Part shown: in pieces, positions 8,941 to 18,727 of the stretch
Layout: each line of letters opens with the position of its first letter
Numbering within the stretch: the stretch's first letter is position 1
Source of the DNA: Rhodopseudomonas sp. AAP120
Lineage (GTDB): Bacteria; Pseudomonadota; Alphaproteobacteria; Rhizobiales; Xanthobacteraceae
Reading direction: 5' to 3'
Assembly (NCBI RefSeq): GCF_001295845.1
Contig: NZ_LJIC01000119.1
Coordinates: 1-44,631, forward strand
Length of the DNA: 44,631 nt
The notes under the pieces: model-generated
Databases searched by the model: none
The model's input: only the letters and a program-made list of their open reading frames with translations
What the model was told of the DNA's origin: nothing
Translations under genes and position numbers: made by a program

Positions 8941-9366
8941 ATGACCGACAAGACGATGGTTTGCAGCGGCGGCTGTCATTGCGGCGCAGTGCGGTTCGAA
9001 GCGACGCTGAGCGATGGCTTCGACTCGATCCGGCGCTGCACCTGCTCGTACTGCCGGATGCGCGGCGCCGTGGTGGCGATGGCGGAAATGGGCGGGATCC
9101 GGATCCTGCAGGGCGAGGACGCACTGACGACCTATCGCTTTCACACCGGCACGGCGCAGCACTTCTTCTGCTCCCGCTGCGGCATCTACACCCATCACCA
9201 GCGCCGCTCGAACACGAACCTGTTTGCCGTCAACGTCGCCTGCCTCGACGGCGTCAGCCCGTTCGACTTCGCCGAAGTCCCGGTGATGGACGGCGTCAAT
9301 CACACTAACGACACCGGTCAGCCGACCCGCCGCGCCGGCACACTGCGCTTCATCCCGGCCGACTGA
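8941..9366 (+). CDS. GFA family zinc protein
   Basis: A protein of about 141 residues of the GFA/DUF636 (Mss4-like zinc) family, named after the glutathione-dependent formaldehyde-activating enzyme. The zinc ligands are visible as CHCGAVRFE, CTCSYCRMRG and FCSRCGIYTHH. The enzyme function of most members is unproven. ATG 8941 opens a typical N terminus, and AGGGA lies 12 bases upstream; an in-frame GTG at 8932 and an ATG at 8881 are alternatives. It ends at a GC-rich palindrome shared with the convergent YdcF gene. Confidence 0.8.
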   Translation: MTDKTMVCSGGCHCGAVRFEATLSDGFDSIRRCTCSYCRMRGAVVAMAEMGGIRILQGEDALTTYRFHTGTAQHFFCSRCGIYTHHQRRSNTNLFAVNVACLDGVSPFDFAEVPVMDGVNHTNDTGQPTRRAGTLRFIPAD

Positions 9367-9380
9367 GGGCGGCGCCGCCC
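9367..9380. terminator. GC palindrome between convergent genes
   Basis: GGGCGGC/GCCGCCC is a perfect 14-base palindrome sitting exactly between the stops of the GFA and YdcF genes. It lacks a T-tract, so it may be only a weak transcription barrier. Confidence 0.35.
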
Positions 9381-9381
9381 G

Positions 9382-10176
9382 CTAAGGCGTCGGCACCAGT
9401 TTCTCGCTGCGGTGATGCAGCCAGTACGCCAGCAGTCCCGCCCACTCATGCGCGGCGACGTCCATCCGCGCCAGCCCGCTGCTGAGGCGATTGAACGGCT
9501 GCGCCGCGTCCCGCCAGCCGCGGGTGCGCCAATCCACCGGATAGGCCACGACGTCGAAGCCGGCAGCGCGAAACACCTCGATCGACCGCGGCATATGGAA
9601 CGCCGAGGTCACCAGCAGCCACAGTTCGCCGGGCTTCGGTGACACCAGTTCGCGGGTGAAGCGCGCATTCTCCGCCGTGGTGCGCGATCGGCGCTCCAGC
9701 AGGATCCGCTCCTTGGCCACGCCGAACCGCTCGAACAGCTCGGCGGCGATCGGCGCCTCGGGTATCGAGTCGCCGAGCAGATTGCCGCTGCCGCCGCTGT
9801 AGACGATCCGCGCCTGCGGATAGTCGCGCGCCAGCTCCAGCGCCGCGACCACGCGCTCGGCCGAGGAATCCAGCTCCACGGAATTGCGCGCGGCACTCAC
9901 GTCCGAGTCGAGCGCGCCGCCGAGCACGATGATGCCGTCCGGCGCCTTGCCGGCGTACTGCCAGGGCGGAAACCGCTCCGACAGCGTCAGCAGCATCACG
10001 CTGCCGAGTGGCGAATAGCCGGCGATCAGCAGCAGTACGACGCCGGCGGCGAGCACGCGCGCCCCTGCCCGCCGCCACCGCGTCAGCAGCAACAATACTC
10101 CCATCGCGCAGATCACCGCGATCAGGTTGGAGGGATGGATGAAGAAGCCGACAACTTTGGACAGGACGAAGAACAT
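9382..10176 (-). CDS. YdcF/ElyC-type DUF218 membrane protein
   Basis: A 264-residue protein with two N-terminal membrane segments (about 12-32 and 38-58) and a periplasmic DUF218 domain (about 78-235). Family motifs include DGIIVLGGALD, VYSGGSGN, RSRTTAENARF and TSAFHMPRS. Relatives such as ElyC and SanA affect envelope integrity and peptidoglycan precursor supply, so a cell-envelope role is likely; the reaction is unknown. GGTG precedes the ATG. The aldo/keto reductase gene lies 74 bases upstream on the same strand. Confidence 0.85.
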   Translation of the reverse strand: MFFVLSKVVGFFIHPSNLIAVICAMGVLLLLTRWRRAGARVLAAGVVLLLIAGYSPLGSVMLLTLSERFPPWQYAGKAPDGIIVLGGALDSDVSAARNSVELDSSAERVVAALELARDYPQARIVYSGGSGNLLGDSIPEAPIAAELFERFGVAKERILLERRSRTTAENARFTRELVSPKPGELWLLVTSAFHMPRSIEVFRAAGFDVVAYPVDWRTRGWRDAAQPFNRLSSGLARMDVAAHEWAGLLAYWLHHRSEKLVPTP

Positions 10177-10250
10177 CGATCACCCGCGACAGCCGAGGCC
10201 TGCGAGGTGGCGGGATTCCGCAAGCGGGGTCAATCCGGTGCGATGTCGCC

Positions 10251-11069
10251 TCAGTCCCACTCCGGCTCGGTCGCGCTGTGCACCAGCCGCCCCTCGGGGT
10301 GATGCAGCGTGAAAATCTGCTGCATTTCGGCGGCACTGAGTTCGAAGTCGAACACGTCGATGTTCTGCGACAACCGCTCGATGCGCGAGCTGCGCGGGAT
10401 CGCCGGGACATTCTGCTGCACCAGCCAACGCAGACAGACCTGCGCGGCGGTCTTGCCGTGTGTCGCGCCGATTCGCGCCAGCACCTCGTTCTGCTTGGCC
10501 TGCCCCTTGGCGATCGGGCTGTAGGCGACCATCGCGATGCCGAGGTCGGCGCAGGTGGCGCGCACATTGGTCTGATCGAGAAACGGGTGGTACTCGACCT
10601 GATTGCACACCAGGGGCGCGGGGCTCGCCGCCACCGCCTGCTTCAGCAGCGCCGCGGTGAAGTTCGACACGCCGATATGCCGCGTCATGCCGAGCTCCTG
10701 CGCGTGCGCGAGGCCGCCCAGCGTCTCCGCCAGCGGCACCTGCGGATTCGGCCAGTGCAGCAGCAGCAGATCGAGCTCCGACAGCCGCATCTTGTGCAGG
10801 CTCTCTTTGGTGGAGCGCAGCAGATCGTTGGGCGCGAAGTGGGTGGTCCAGACCTTGGTGACGACGAACAGCTCGCTGCGCCGCAGATGCGCGTTGCGGA
10901 TGCCTTCGCCGACGTCGCGCTCGTTGTTGTAGACCTGCGCGGTGTCGATGTGGCGATAGCCCATCCGCAGCGCCTGTTCGACGATCCGGGCGCAGGCGTG
11001 GCCGCTCAGCTCGCCGGTGCCGAGTCCGATCGCGGGTATCTTGGCGCCATGAGCTTCCACGAACTGCAT
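10251..11069 (-). CDS. Aldo/keto reductase (2,5-diketo-gluconate reductase type)
   Basis: A 272-residue NADPH-dependent aldo/keto reductase. The catalytic tetrad is complete: Asp42, Tyr47, Lys72 and His105. The family segments GYRHIDTAQVYNNE, GVSNF, NQVEYHPFL and the cofactor-binding IPRSSRIERLSQN are present. It resembles DkgA/DkgB enzymes that reduce methylglyoxal and other aldehydes; the exact substrate cannot be read. GAGG lies 5 bases before the ATG. Confidence 0.9.
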   Translation of the reverse strand: MQFVEAHGAKIPAIGLGTGELSGHACARIVEQALRMGYRHIDTAQVYNNERDVGEGIRNAHLRRSELFVVTKVWTTHFAPNDLLRSTKESLHKMRLSELDLLLLHWPNPQVPLAETLGGLAHAQELGMTRHIGVSNFTAALLKQAVAASPAPLVCNQVEYHPFLDQTNVRATCADLGIAMVAYSPIAKGQAKQNEVLARIGATHGKTAAQVCLRWLVQQNVPAIPRSSRIERLSQNIDVFDFELSAAEMQQIFTLHHPEGRLVHSATEPEWD

Positions 11070-11197
11070 GTCGGCCTCGCAGTCGGCAACGCAAACCCAT
11101 CGGCGCGGAGTATGCGCTCTGGCCGAGCCGATGCCAATCGTCCGCGATTACGAGGCGCCGGGTTCCACCCGGCGATGTTAATACCGCGATAAGCCGA

Positions 11198-12619
11198 TTA
11201 CTTGAGCCCGAACCACAGCGTGGCGATCCCGAGGAAGGAGAAGAAGCCGACGACGTCGGTGACCGTGGTAACAAAGGTTCCCGACGCGACCGCCGGGTCG
11301 GCGCGGACGCGGTCGAGCGCCATCGGGATCAGGATCCCGCCGAGCGCGCCGGCAACCAGATTGCACACCATCGCCAGTGCGATCACCACGCCGAGCCCGG
11401 CGATGCCGAACCAGGCATAGGCGGCCAGCCCGGTGATCACCGCGAAGCCGACGCCGTTGACGAGGCCGACCGTCGCCTCGCGCATCACCACCCGCATCGC
11501 GTTCCACGGCCCGAGCTCGCGGGTCGCCAGCGCCCGCACCGCCACCGTCATGGTCTGGGTCGCGGCGTTGCCGCCCTGGCTGGCGACGATCGGCGCCAGC
11601 ACCGCCAGCGCCACCATCTGCTGCAGCTGGCCCTCGAACAGCCCGAGCACCGAGGACGCCAGGAACGCGGTGGCGAGATTGACCAGCAGCCAGTTGAAGC
11701 GGCCACGGGCGATGGTCCAGACCCGGTCGGACAGCTCTTCGTCGCTAGTGACGCCGCCGAGCGCCTTGAGGTCTTCGTCGGCCTCCTCCTCGATGACGTC
11801 GACCACGTCGTCGATGGTGATGACGCCCACCAGCCGGTTGTCGGGATCGACCACCGGCGCGGCGACGAGGTTGTACTTGCCGAACAGCCGGGCGACCTCC
11901 TCCTGATCGTCCAGCACCGAGACCTTGCGGCGGTCCTCGTCGATCAGGTCGGCGAGCGGCACGTTGCGGTGCGAGCGCAGCAGCGCGTCGAGCGCCACCG
12001 CGCCCTGCCAAAGATTGCCGCCGTCGACCACGTAGATCTCGTAGAAGCGGTCCGGCAGGTCCGCGGTGTCCCGCATGTGATCGATTGCCTGACCGACGTT
12101 CCAGTCGCGTGGCACGGCGATGAACTCGGTTTGCATCCGCCGGCCGGCGGAGTTTTCCGGATAGTCGAGGCTGCGCTCCAGCGCATCGCGCTCGGACTGC
12201 GGCAGCTTGTCGAGGATCTCCTCCTGCTCGTCCTCGTCGAGCACCTGCAGCAGTTCGACCGCATCGTCGGAATCCAGTTCGCGGACACCCTCGGCCACGG
12301 TCTGCGGTTCGAGCTCGTCGAGGATTTCTTCGCGGACGGTCTCATCGACCTCGTTCAGCGCCGAGAAGTCGAAATCGGCGCCGGTCAGTTCCACCAGCCG
12401 GACCCGCTCGTCGGGCTCCAGCGTGCCGATCAGGTCGCCGAGATCGGCCTCGTGCAGGTCGGACACCACCTCGCGTAGGAACTGAGCGTTCTCCGCGGCG
12501 ATGGCTTCCGAAATGACTTGAACGAATTCGGCCCTGATTTCGCCGTCCTCGTCCCGCATCGAAAGCTGGTCGGGCACGGACTGGCCGTCTCGCACGACCG
12601 CATCGAGTTCGTCGGCCAT
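11198..12619 (-). CDS. mgtE: Magnesium transporter MgtE
   Basis: A 473-residue channel-type Mg2+ transporter: an acidic N domain (to about 170), paired CBS domains (about 180-300) containing RLVGVITIDDVVDVIEEEADED, and five membrane helices in the last 150 residues with the pore motif QGGNAATQT. The N and CBS domains normally sense Mg2+ and close the pore. I chose ATG 12619 because GGGGTG precedes it at 6 bases; the frame runs upstream to 12727. No M-box-like leader is evident. It is divergent from the first deacetylase gene, with 173 bases between. Confidence 0.92.
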   Translation of the reverse strand: MADELDAVVRDGQSVPDQLSMRDEDGEIRAEFVQVISEAIAAENAQFLREVVSDLHEADLGDLIGTLEPDERVRLVELTGADFDFSALNEVDETVREEILDELEPQTVAEGVRELDSDDAVELLQVLDEDEQEEILDKLPQSERDALERSLDYPENSAGRRMQTEFIAVPRDWNVGQAIDHMRDTADLPDRFYEIYVVDGGNLWQGAVALDALLRSHRNVPLADLIDEDRRKVSVLDDQEEVARLFGKYNLVAAPVVDPDNRLVGVITIDDVVDVIEEEADEDLKALGGVTSDEELSDRVWTIARGRFNWLLVNLATAFLASSVLGLFEGQLQQMVALAVLAPIVASQGGNAATQTMTVAVRALATRELGPWNAMRVVMREATVGLVNGVGFAVITGLAAYAWFGIAGLGVVIALAMVCNLVAGALGGILIPMALDRVRADPAVASGTFVTTVTDVVGFFSFLGIATLWFGLK

Positions 12620-12792
12620 CGCGCACCCCATGGTCTGTCTGTGGGTTTTATCGGTTGCAGATTTCGCGCGCCGTCGCGCAAGATGCGGTGTCGATCGGCG
12701 GATCGAATGCTCGTTGGCAATACTCAATCGGTGACACGCGGCGCAATGAAATTCACGACATCCACGAACGATCAGTCCGCCCGGAGGGTGTC

Positions 12793-13614
12793 ATGAGGAA
12801 AGCGAAGCGCGCCGCCGTGGCGGGCGTCAGGAAAGCCGCCGCAGCAGCCGTCACGCTGGCGGTGCTGGGCTCCGCCGCGCAGGCCGCCGACTGCCCACGC
12901 CCCGATACGCTGGGCACGGCGCGCACGCTCACCATCGATGCCACCAAATATCCGCGGATCGGCACCAAGAGCTTTCCGGAGACGCTGCCGCTCGAGGATC
13001 ACGAGGTCGTGCTGACCTTCGACGACGGCCCGGCGGCAACCACGCCGAAGGTGCTCAAGGCGCTGGCCGACGAATGCGTCAAGGCGACGTTCTTCCTGGT
13101 CGGCAAGCCCGGCCTGGAGATGCCGGCACTCGTCCGGCGCATCGCCGCCGAGGGCCACACCGTTGGCCACCACACCTACACGCACGCCCATCTCGCGCAT
13201 CTGAGCAATGCCGACGCGCTGGCCGAGATCGACCGCGGCATCGCCGCCGACGAGTCGATGCTGCGCGGCCACGGCGCGCCGCTGTCGGAGACGAAGTTCT
13301 TCCGTTTCCCGTATTTCGAATCGACGCCCGCCCTGCTCGACAATCTGCAGTCGCGCGGCATCGTCGTCTGGGGAGCGGATCTGTGGGCCAGCGACTGGAA
13401 TCCGATGACGCCCGAGGAGCAGCTCAAGCTGATCAGCGACCGGCTCACCGCCGCCCGCAAGGGCATCATCCTGTTTCATGACCCGCGGGCACAGACCGCC
13501 GCGATGATCCCGGCTTTCCTGCGTTTTCTGCGAGAGAACAATTATCGCGTGGTCCACGTCGTGCCGCCCGCAGCCAATCCGGCCGTTGCCACCGGTGCAC
13601 ACGCGACCCGCTAA
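12793..13614 (+). CDS. Exported polysaccharide deacetylase (NodB fold), paralogue 1
   Basis: A 273-residue carbohydrate esterase 4 protein. A basic, Ala-rich signal peptide ends near residues 31-32 (AQA|AD). The NodB domain has TFDDGP (75-80) with the catalytic and metal Asp pair, the metal-binding H127-T-Y-T-H131, RFPY (171-174) and LFHD, so all main motifs are intact. It probably removes N-acetyl groups from a cell-wall or surface polysaccharide in the periplasm. GGAGG lies just before the ATG. A diverged paralogue follows after 115 bases. Confidence 0.87.
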   Translation: MRKAKRAAVAGVRKAAAAAVTLAVLGSAAQAADCPRPDTLGTARTLTIDATKYPRIGTKSFPETLPLEDHEVVLTFDDGPAATTPKVLKALADECVKATFFLVGKPGLEMPALVRRIAAEGHTVGHHTYTHAHLAHLSNADALAEIDRGIAADESMLRGHGAPLSETKFFRFPYFESTPALLDNLQSRGIVVWGADLWASDWNPMTPEEQLKLISDRLTAARKGIILFHDPRAQTAAMIPAFLRFLRENNYRVVHVVPPAANPAVATGAHATR

Positions 13615-13729
13615 TTCCGCGCTGGTGCACGCCGGCAAACCGTGATCAGAACCATGATTAAGCCGCCGTTCAGGCTGGCATTCTACAGTCTTGCGGGCTG
13701 ATCTGAGATCCGAGGTGCGTGGTCGCGTG

Positions 13730-15019
13730 ATGGGTGAACATTTTCGACAAGGGCGGCGGACCAGGTCGCGGCTCGGCCTCGCCTGTGCGACCGCAGCCCT
13801 CGCCCTTTCCGTGACCTCAGCTTTCGCGGCGGACTGCCCCGGCAACCCGGACGCCCTCGGCACCTCGCGCACGCTGGTTGTGGACCCGCGCGAACACCCG
13901 CGGATCGGCACGATGCAATACGCCGAGACGCTGCCGTTGCAGGACCACGAGGTAGTGCTGACCTTCGACGACGGACCGTTGCCGCGCCACAGCAACGCCG
14001 TGCTGGATATTCTCGCCAAGGAATGCGTCAAGGCGACGTTCTTCATCGTCGGCCGGATGGCCCAGGGTTATCCGCAAGGCGTCCGCAAGCTGCGTGATGC
14101 CGGTCACACCATCGGCACCCACAGCCAGAACCATCCGCTGAGCTTCAACCGGATGTCGGTCGAACAGGCCCGGCAGGAGGTCGATGAAGGCATCGACTCG
14201 GTTGCCGCCGCGCTCGGCGATCGCGCCGCAGTGGCGCCGTTCTTCCGGATTCCCGGCCTGCTGCGCGCCGAGGCGGTCGAAGGCTATCTCGCCTCGCAGG
14301 GCATTCAGGCCTGGAGCGCCGATTTCCCCGCCGACGACTGGCGCCATATCTCGCCAGAGGCCGTTTACGGGCTGGCGATGAGCCGGCTGCAGGCCAAGGG
14401 CCGCGGCATCCTGCTGCTGCACGACATTCAGGCCCGCACCGTCGCGGCACTGCCGCGGATACTCCACGAGCTGAAGGCGCGCGGCTATCGCATCGTCCAC
14501 GTCGTGCCGGCCAGCAAGGATCTGCCGAAGACTCCGACCGAGCCGTCGCAGTGGCGGCTGCATCCGATCACCGAACAGGTCGCGATCTCGCATTGGCCCA
14601 AGGTGCCGGGCTTCAGCTTCGCTCACGCCGAAATGCTGCCGGGGCCGTCCGTCGCGGATCTCAATCTCGATCTCGGCGGCGCGCAGGCAACCTTCCGCCA
14701 CCCCGCGCGCGGCGTGCCGATGCCGATGGCGGCACCGTGGCCACGGCAGATCCCGGCCGAGAGTTCGGCAAATCCGATCGCCTTTCCGGTGCCATCGCAG
14801 GCGGTGTTCAGCATCCCGGAGAAGACGGAGCCGGCGATCCGCGCGACCGTCCTTGTGCCATCCCGCCATGCCACCAACGACGCGACGTCGGCCCCCGTCG
14901 ATGCTCTGGCGTCGGCCGCGCCGGTCCGCCAGATCTCCGGCAGTGCCGCGATCGCCCCTGCGGGCCTGCAGCGGGGCCCGATCGGCGTTTCCGCTAGGCC
15001 GCGGCCGCTGAACCACTGA
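13730..15019 (+). CDS. Exported polysaccharide deacetylase (NodB fold), paralogue 2 with C-terminal extension
   Basis: A 429-residue paralogue of the preceding protein; both mature forms begin ADCP, and PRIGT, ETLPL and DHEVVLTFDDGP segments align. A signal peptide ends at SAFA|AD. Metal motifs TFDDGP (78-83) and H131-S-Q-N-H135 are intact, but the RxPY motif reads RIPG (173-176), so substrate handling may differ. From about residue 275 a Pro/Ala/Ser-rich tail of about 150 residues is added, with no recognisable domain. ATG 13730 is chosen because it starts the signal peptide; GTG 13715, GTG 13727 and TTG 13691 are in-frame alternatives. Tandem duplication is the likely origin. Confidence 0.82.
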   Translation: MGEHFRQGRRTRSRLGLACATAALALSVTSAFAADCPGNPDALGTSRTLVVDPREHPRIGTMQYAETLPLQDHEVVLTFDDGPLPRHSNAVLDILAKECVKATFFIVGRMAQGYPQGVRKLRDAGHTIGTHSQNHPLSFNRMSVEQARQEVDEGIDSVAAALGDRAAVAPFFRIPGLLRAEAVEGYLASQGIQAWSADFPADDWRHISPEAVYGLAMSRLQAKGRGILLLHDIQARTVAALPRILHELKARGYRIVHVVPASKDLPKTPTEPSQWRLHPITEQVAISHWPKVPGFSFAHAEMLPGPSVADLNLDLGGAQATFRHPARGVPMPMAAPWPRQIPAESSANPIAFPVPSQAVFSIPEKTEPAIRATVLVPSRHATNDATSAPVDALASAAPVRQISGSAAIAPAGLQRGPIGVSARPRPLNH

Positions 15020-15067
15020 ACCAAGGCCGTCGCCACGCGGCATACAGAGCCGTACGCTCTCTGGGGT

Positions 15068-15928
15068 TTACCGTTCCAGGTGCTGAGCGAACCGCGCCGC
15101 AAGACCGTTGCTCGGAAGGCTCGAGGAGCGCGCCACGTAAAGCCGCTTGGCGAGGCGCACGCCGTTAAGCGGCACGCTGACGAGGTGCTTCGCCGCGAGT
15201 TCGTCCCTGACGCTGGCTTCCAGCACGATCGAAATGCCGAGCCCGGCGCGGACCGCCGATTTGACCGCCTCGGTACTTCCGAGGTTGCAGCGGATCGTCA
15301 ATCGCTCGGCGATGTCGCCGAGACAGTTGCGCAACATCCGTCCCGTGCCGGTATGCGCCTCCCCGCCGATCATCGGCTCGCCGACGAGGTCGACGGGACG
15401 GATCGATGCCAGACCAGCCCACGGATGGTCGCTGGGCACGATCACCACCGCCGGCTCTTCGCGCCAGACGGTCGCGACAAAACCTCTGCGATCGTCCCAC
15501 CACTCCAGCGCGGCAACGTCAACCTCGCCGCTCTCCAGCTTGTCCAGGATACGGTCGTTACGATCGATCACCATGTCGAGCCGCGCGACCTCGCGTTGCT
15601 GATCGGCGAAAGACCGGAAATACGGCTGCAGCAGATAGATGCCGAGGTTGCCGGCGGCGCCGATGGTGAGATGCGGCTGCTGCAGCGACAGACGCGCGCG
15701 CTCCGCCAAACGAACCAGTCCCTCGGCGTAGCGGACGAAGGCTTCGCTGCCCGGCGCCGGAAAGCACCCGGCGCGCTCGCGCACGATCAGCGTCTGGCCG
15801 ACGCTGTCCTCCAGCTTCTTGATGTGCAGCGTCACGGTCGGCTGAGAGATGCCGAGCTGGCGTGCGGCATCGCGAAAACCGCCGCTGTGTAGGACCGTCA
15901 AATAGGTCCGGATATGCTCAAGGTTCAT
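15068..15928 (-). CDS. ptxE: LysR-type regulator PtxE
   Basis: A 286-residue LysR-type regulator with an N-terminal winged helix-turn-helix (about 1-60, GGFRDAARQLGISQPTVTLHIKKLE) and a two-lobed effector domain. It is the last gene of the phosphite operon, 91 bases after ptxA, matching the place of ptxE, a LysR gene, at the end of the Pseudomonas stutzeri ptxABCDE operon. It probably responds to phosphite or phosphate status and controls the operon promoter. GGGA lies 6 bases before ATG 15928. The regulator family is certain; the ptxE name rests on context. Confidence 0.8.
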   Translation of the reverse strand: MNLEHIRTYLTVLHSGGFRDAARQLGISQPTVTLHIKKLEDSVGQTLIVRERAGCFPAPGSEAFVRYAEGLVRLAERARLSLQQPHLTIGAAGNLGIYLLQPYFRSFADQQREVARLDMVIDRNDRILDKLESGEVDVAALEWWDDRRGFVATVWREEPAVVIVPSDHPWAGLASIRPVDLVGEPMIGGEAHTGTGRMLRNCLGDIAERLTIRCNLGSTEAVKSAVRAGLGISIVLEASVRDELAAKHLVSVPLNGVRLAKRLYVARSSSLPSNGLAARFAQHLER

Positions 15929-16019
15929 CACGATTCCCGCGGACAGTGCCGCCAAACTATCTCACGAATGTCGCCGGCGACACGGCCGTCCAATCGTCGG
16001 GTCCCGGGAGGCAGAAGGA

Positions 16020-16838
16020 TCACGCCGCGCAGGCAGGCTGCTCGGGAGTTTCCTCCGCCTGCGCAGCCTCCGAGCCGTAGATGCGGACACAATCCTCGTC
16101 GGTGAAGTCCCGGGACCGGCAATCGACGACAATCCGTCCATTCCGGAATCCGACGATGCGGTCGCCGACCGCGAGCGCCTGCTCGACCTGATGCAGGCTG
16201 CACAGCACCGATATCCCGTTCTCCTTCGCCACTTTGCGCAAAATCCCGAGCACCGTTCGGGCGGATTCCGGATCGAGGCTGGCGATCGGTTCGTCGGCAA
16301 TGATCAGGTGGCTCTGCTGCGCCAGGGTCCGGGCGATGGCGACGCGCTGCTGCTGCCCGCCCGACAGACCATCGACACGCCTGTAGGCATGGTCGAGCAT
16401 CCCCACCGCATCGAGGCTCGCTAGCGCGAGCTGGCGGTCCTGCGTGGAGAACGCCCCCAGCATCGCACGCCACAGCGAGACGTAACCGAGCCGGCCGGCC
16501 AGCACGTTGTCGATAGCCGACAGCCGGCGCACCAAATTGAACTGCTGAAACACGAAGCCGCAACGGCGGCGCATCGCCACCAGCGCGTCGCTCTTCAAGC
16601 CGGTGACATCGCGCCCGTCGAAACTGATCGTCCCGGCATCTGGCTCGGCGAGGCGCGTGATGCATCGAAACAACGTCGACTTGCCCGTGCCGCTTGGCCC
16701 GAGAATAACAACGAACTCACCCTGACGCAGATCGAGATCGATCCCATCGAGCACGCGATGCTCGCCATAGGCCTTCTTCAGATTGCGGATCGCAAGCATG
16801 ATCGGCTGTTCGGTGGTCGCGGCGACGTCGTCAGGCAT
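16020..16838 (-). CDS. ptxA: Phosphite ABC transporter ATPase
   Basis: A 272-residue ABC ATPase of the PhnC/PtxA family. Walker A GPSGTGKST, signature LSGGQQQR, Walker B LIIADEP and the H-loop His (SLHQVE) are all intact, so it should power import. The ATG at 16838 overlaps the ptxC stop by 8 bases (ATGCCTGA) and has GGGGA 7 bases upstream, implying translational coupling. PhnC and PtxA cannot be separated by sequence alone; the nearby ptxD makes phosphite the likely cargo. The last 20 residues are acidic and Ala-rich with no known role. Confidence 0.85.
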   Translation of the reverse strand: MPDDVAATTEQPIMLAIRNLKKAYGEHRVLDGIDLDLRQGEFVVILGPSGTGKSTLFRCITRLAEPDAGTISFDGRDVTGLKSDALVAMRRRCGFVFQQFNLVRRLSAIDNVLAGRLGYVSLWRAMLGAFSTQDRQLALASLDAVGMLDHAYRRVDGLSGGQQQRVAIARTLAQQSHLIIADEPIASLDPESARTVLGILRKVAKENGISVLCSLHQVEQALAVGDRIVGFRNGRIVVDCRSRDFTDEDCVRIYGSEAAQAEETPEQPACAA

Positions 16839-17697
16839 CAAATTTCCCCGCAAGGTTTCGTCGCGGCACGCGACCTGGATCTGCGCGCGGCGATTCGAGA
16901 ATGGCGCCGCGCAGATAGGCGCTGAGGCTGTCGATCATCCACACCATCAGCAGGATGACGGTCAGCACCGTGACCATTTTCGGGAAGTCGAGCAGATCGA
17001 TGGTGTCCTTGAGGGTCTGACCGATGCCTCCGGCGCCGACGATCCCCAGAACGGTCGACGACCGTACTGTGTACTCCCACATATAAAGCGTCGCCGCGAT
17101 CAGATTGGGTGCGACGTCGGGGATCAGCGCATAGCGGATCACCTTCACGCGGCTCGCACCGGTGAGCGCGACCGCGTCCATCGGTCCCCTGTCGGCAGGC
17201 TCGATCGCCTCGGCGAAGGCCTTGCCGATCGCGCCCATCATGTGGAAGGCGATTGCCAGCACGCCGGTGAAAGGTCCGAAACCGATCGCCGCAACGAAGA
17301 TCAGCGCGAACACCAGAGTCTCAGTGCCTCGGGTGACGTTCAGCACCGCCCGCGCGGCGAGAGACACCAGCGGATGAGGTGTCGTGTTGCGCGCCGCCAG
17401 GAACCCGAGCGGGAAAGCGAAGGCCAGCGCGATCAACGTCCCGATTGACGCCATCGCCAACGTCTCGAACGCCGCGTAGAGAATCTCGTTGATCGTGCGC
17501 AGGTCCGGCGGAAACATCGAGGGTACCCACGACATCACGCGCGGAATGCCGGCCCACAATTTCTGCAGATCGACGTGCGACGCGCGCGCGAATACGACGA
17601 TCAGCACCACCGCCATCAGCAACGCAAAATTTCGGCGGAGCACATTCGCATCACGCCAGGAACGTGGCGGCTCGATATATCGCACCGACTCTATCAT
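16831..17697 (-). CDS. ptxC: Phosphite ABC transporter permease
   Basis: A 288-residue inner-membrane permease of the PhnE/PtxC family with about five or six membrane helices. The EAA-type coupling loop is visible around residues 195-220 (ADRGPMDAVALTGAS then VIRYALIPDVAP), and TVRSSTVLGIVGAGGIG is typical of the family. It would form the pore with PtxA as motor and PtxB as receptor. AGGA lies 4 bases before ATG 17697. It is separated from ptxB by 64 bases holding a strong hairpin and overlaps ptxA by 8 bases. Confidence 0.86.
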   Translation of the reverse strand: MIESVRYIEPPRSWRDANVLRRNFALLMAVVLIVVFARASHVDLQKLWAGIPRVMSWVPSMFPPDLRTINEILYAAFETLAMASIGTLIALAFAFPLGFLAARNTTPHPLVSLAARAVLNVTRGTETLVFALIFVAAIGFGPFTGVLAIAFHMMGAIGKAFAEAIEPADRGPMDAVALTGASRVKVIRYALIPDVAPNLIAATLYMWEYTVRSSTVLGIVGAGGIGQTLKDTIDLLDFPKMVTVLTVILLMVWMIDSLSAYLRGAILESPRADPGRVPRRNLAGKFDA

Positions 17698-17716
17698 AAG
17701 TTCCTCTTCCGGATCA

Positions 17717-17748
17717 GATCGAGGGGGCGCAACAGGCGCCCCCCGATC
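17717..17748 (-). other. Intercistronic hairpin between ptxB and ptxC
   Basis: GATC-GGGGGGCGC and GCGCCCCC-TCGATC pair around a short CTGTT loop, giving a very stable stem just after the ptxB stop. There is no T-tract. Such hairpins often protect the binding-protein message from 3' decay and partly limit read-through, giving more receptor than permease. The role here is inferred. Confidence 0.55.
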
Positions 17749-17761
17749 ATTGGGATTGTTG

Positions 17762-18717
<956 letters not shown>

Positions 18718-18727
18718 CATCCGTTTT

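Noticed and set aside
12620-12792. Magnesium riboswitch before mgtE
   Set aside because: The gap is short and shared with a divergent gene, and no M-box-like conserved stretch is seen.
12793-15019. Nodulation gene nodB
   Set aside because: The NodB fold is common to polysaccharide deacetylases; these have signal peptides and no nod neighbours.
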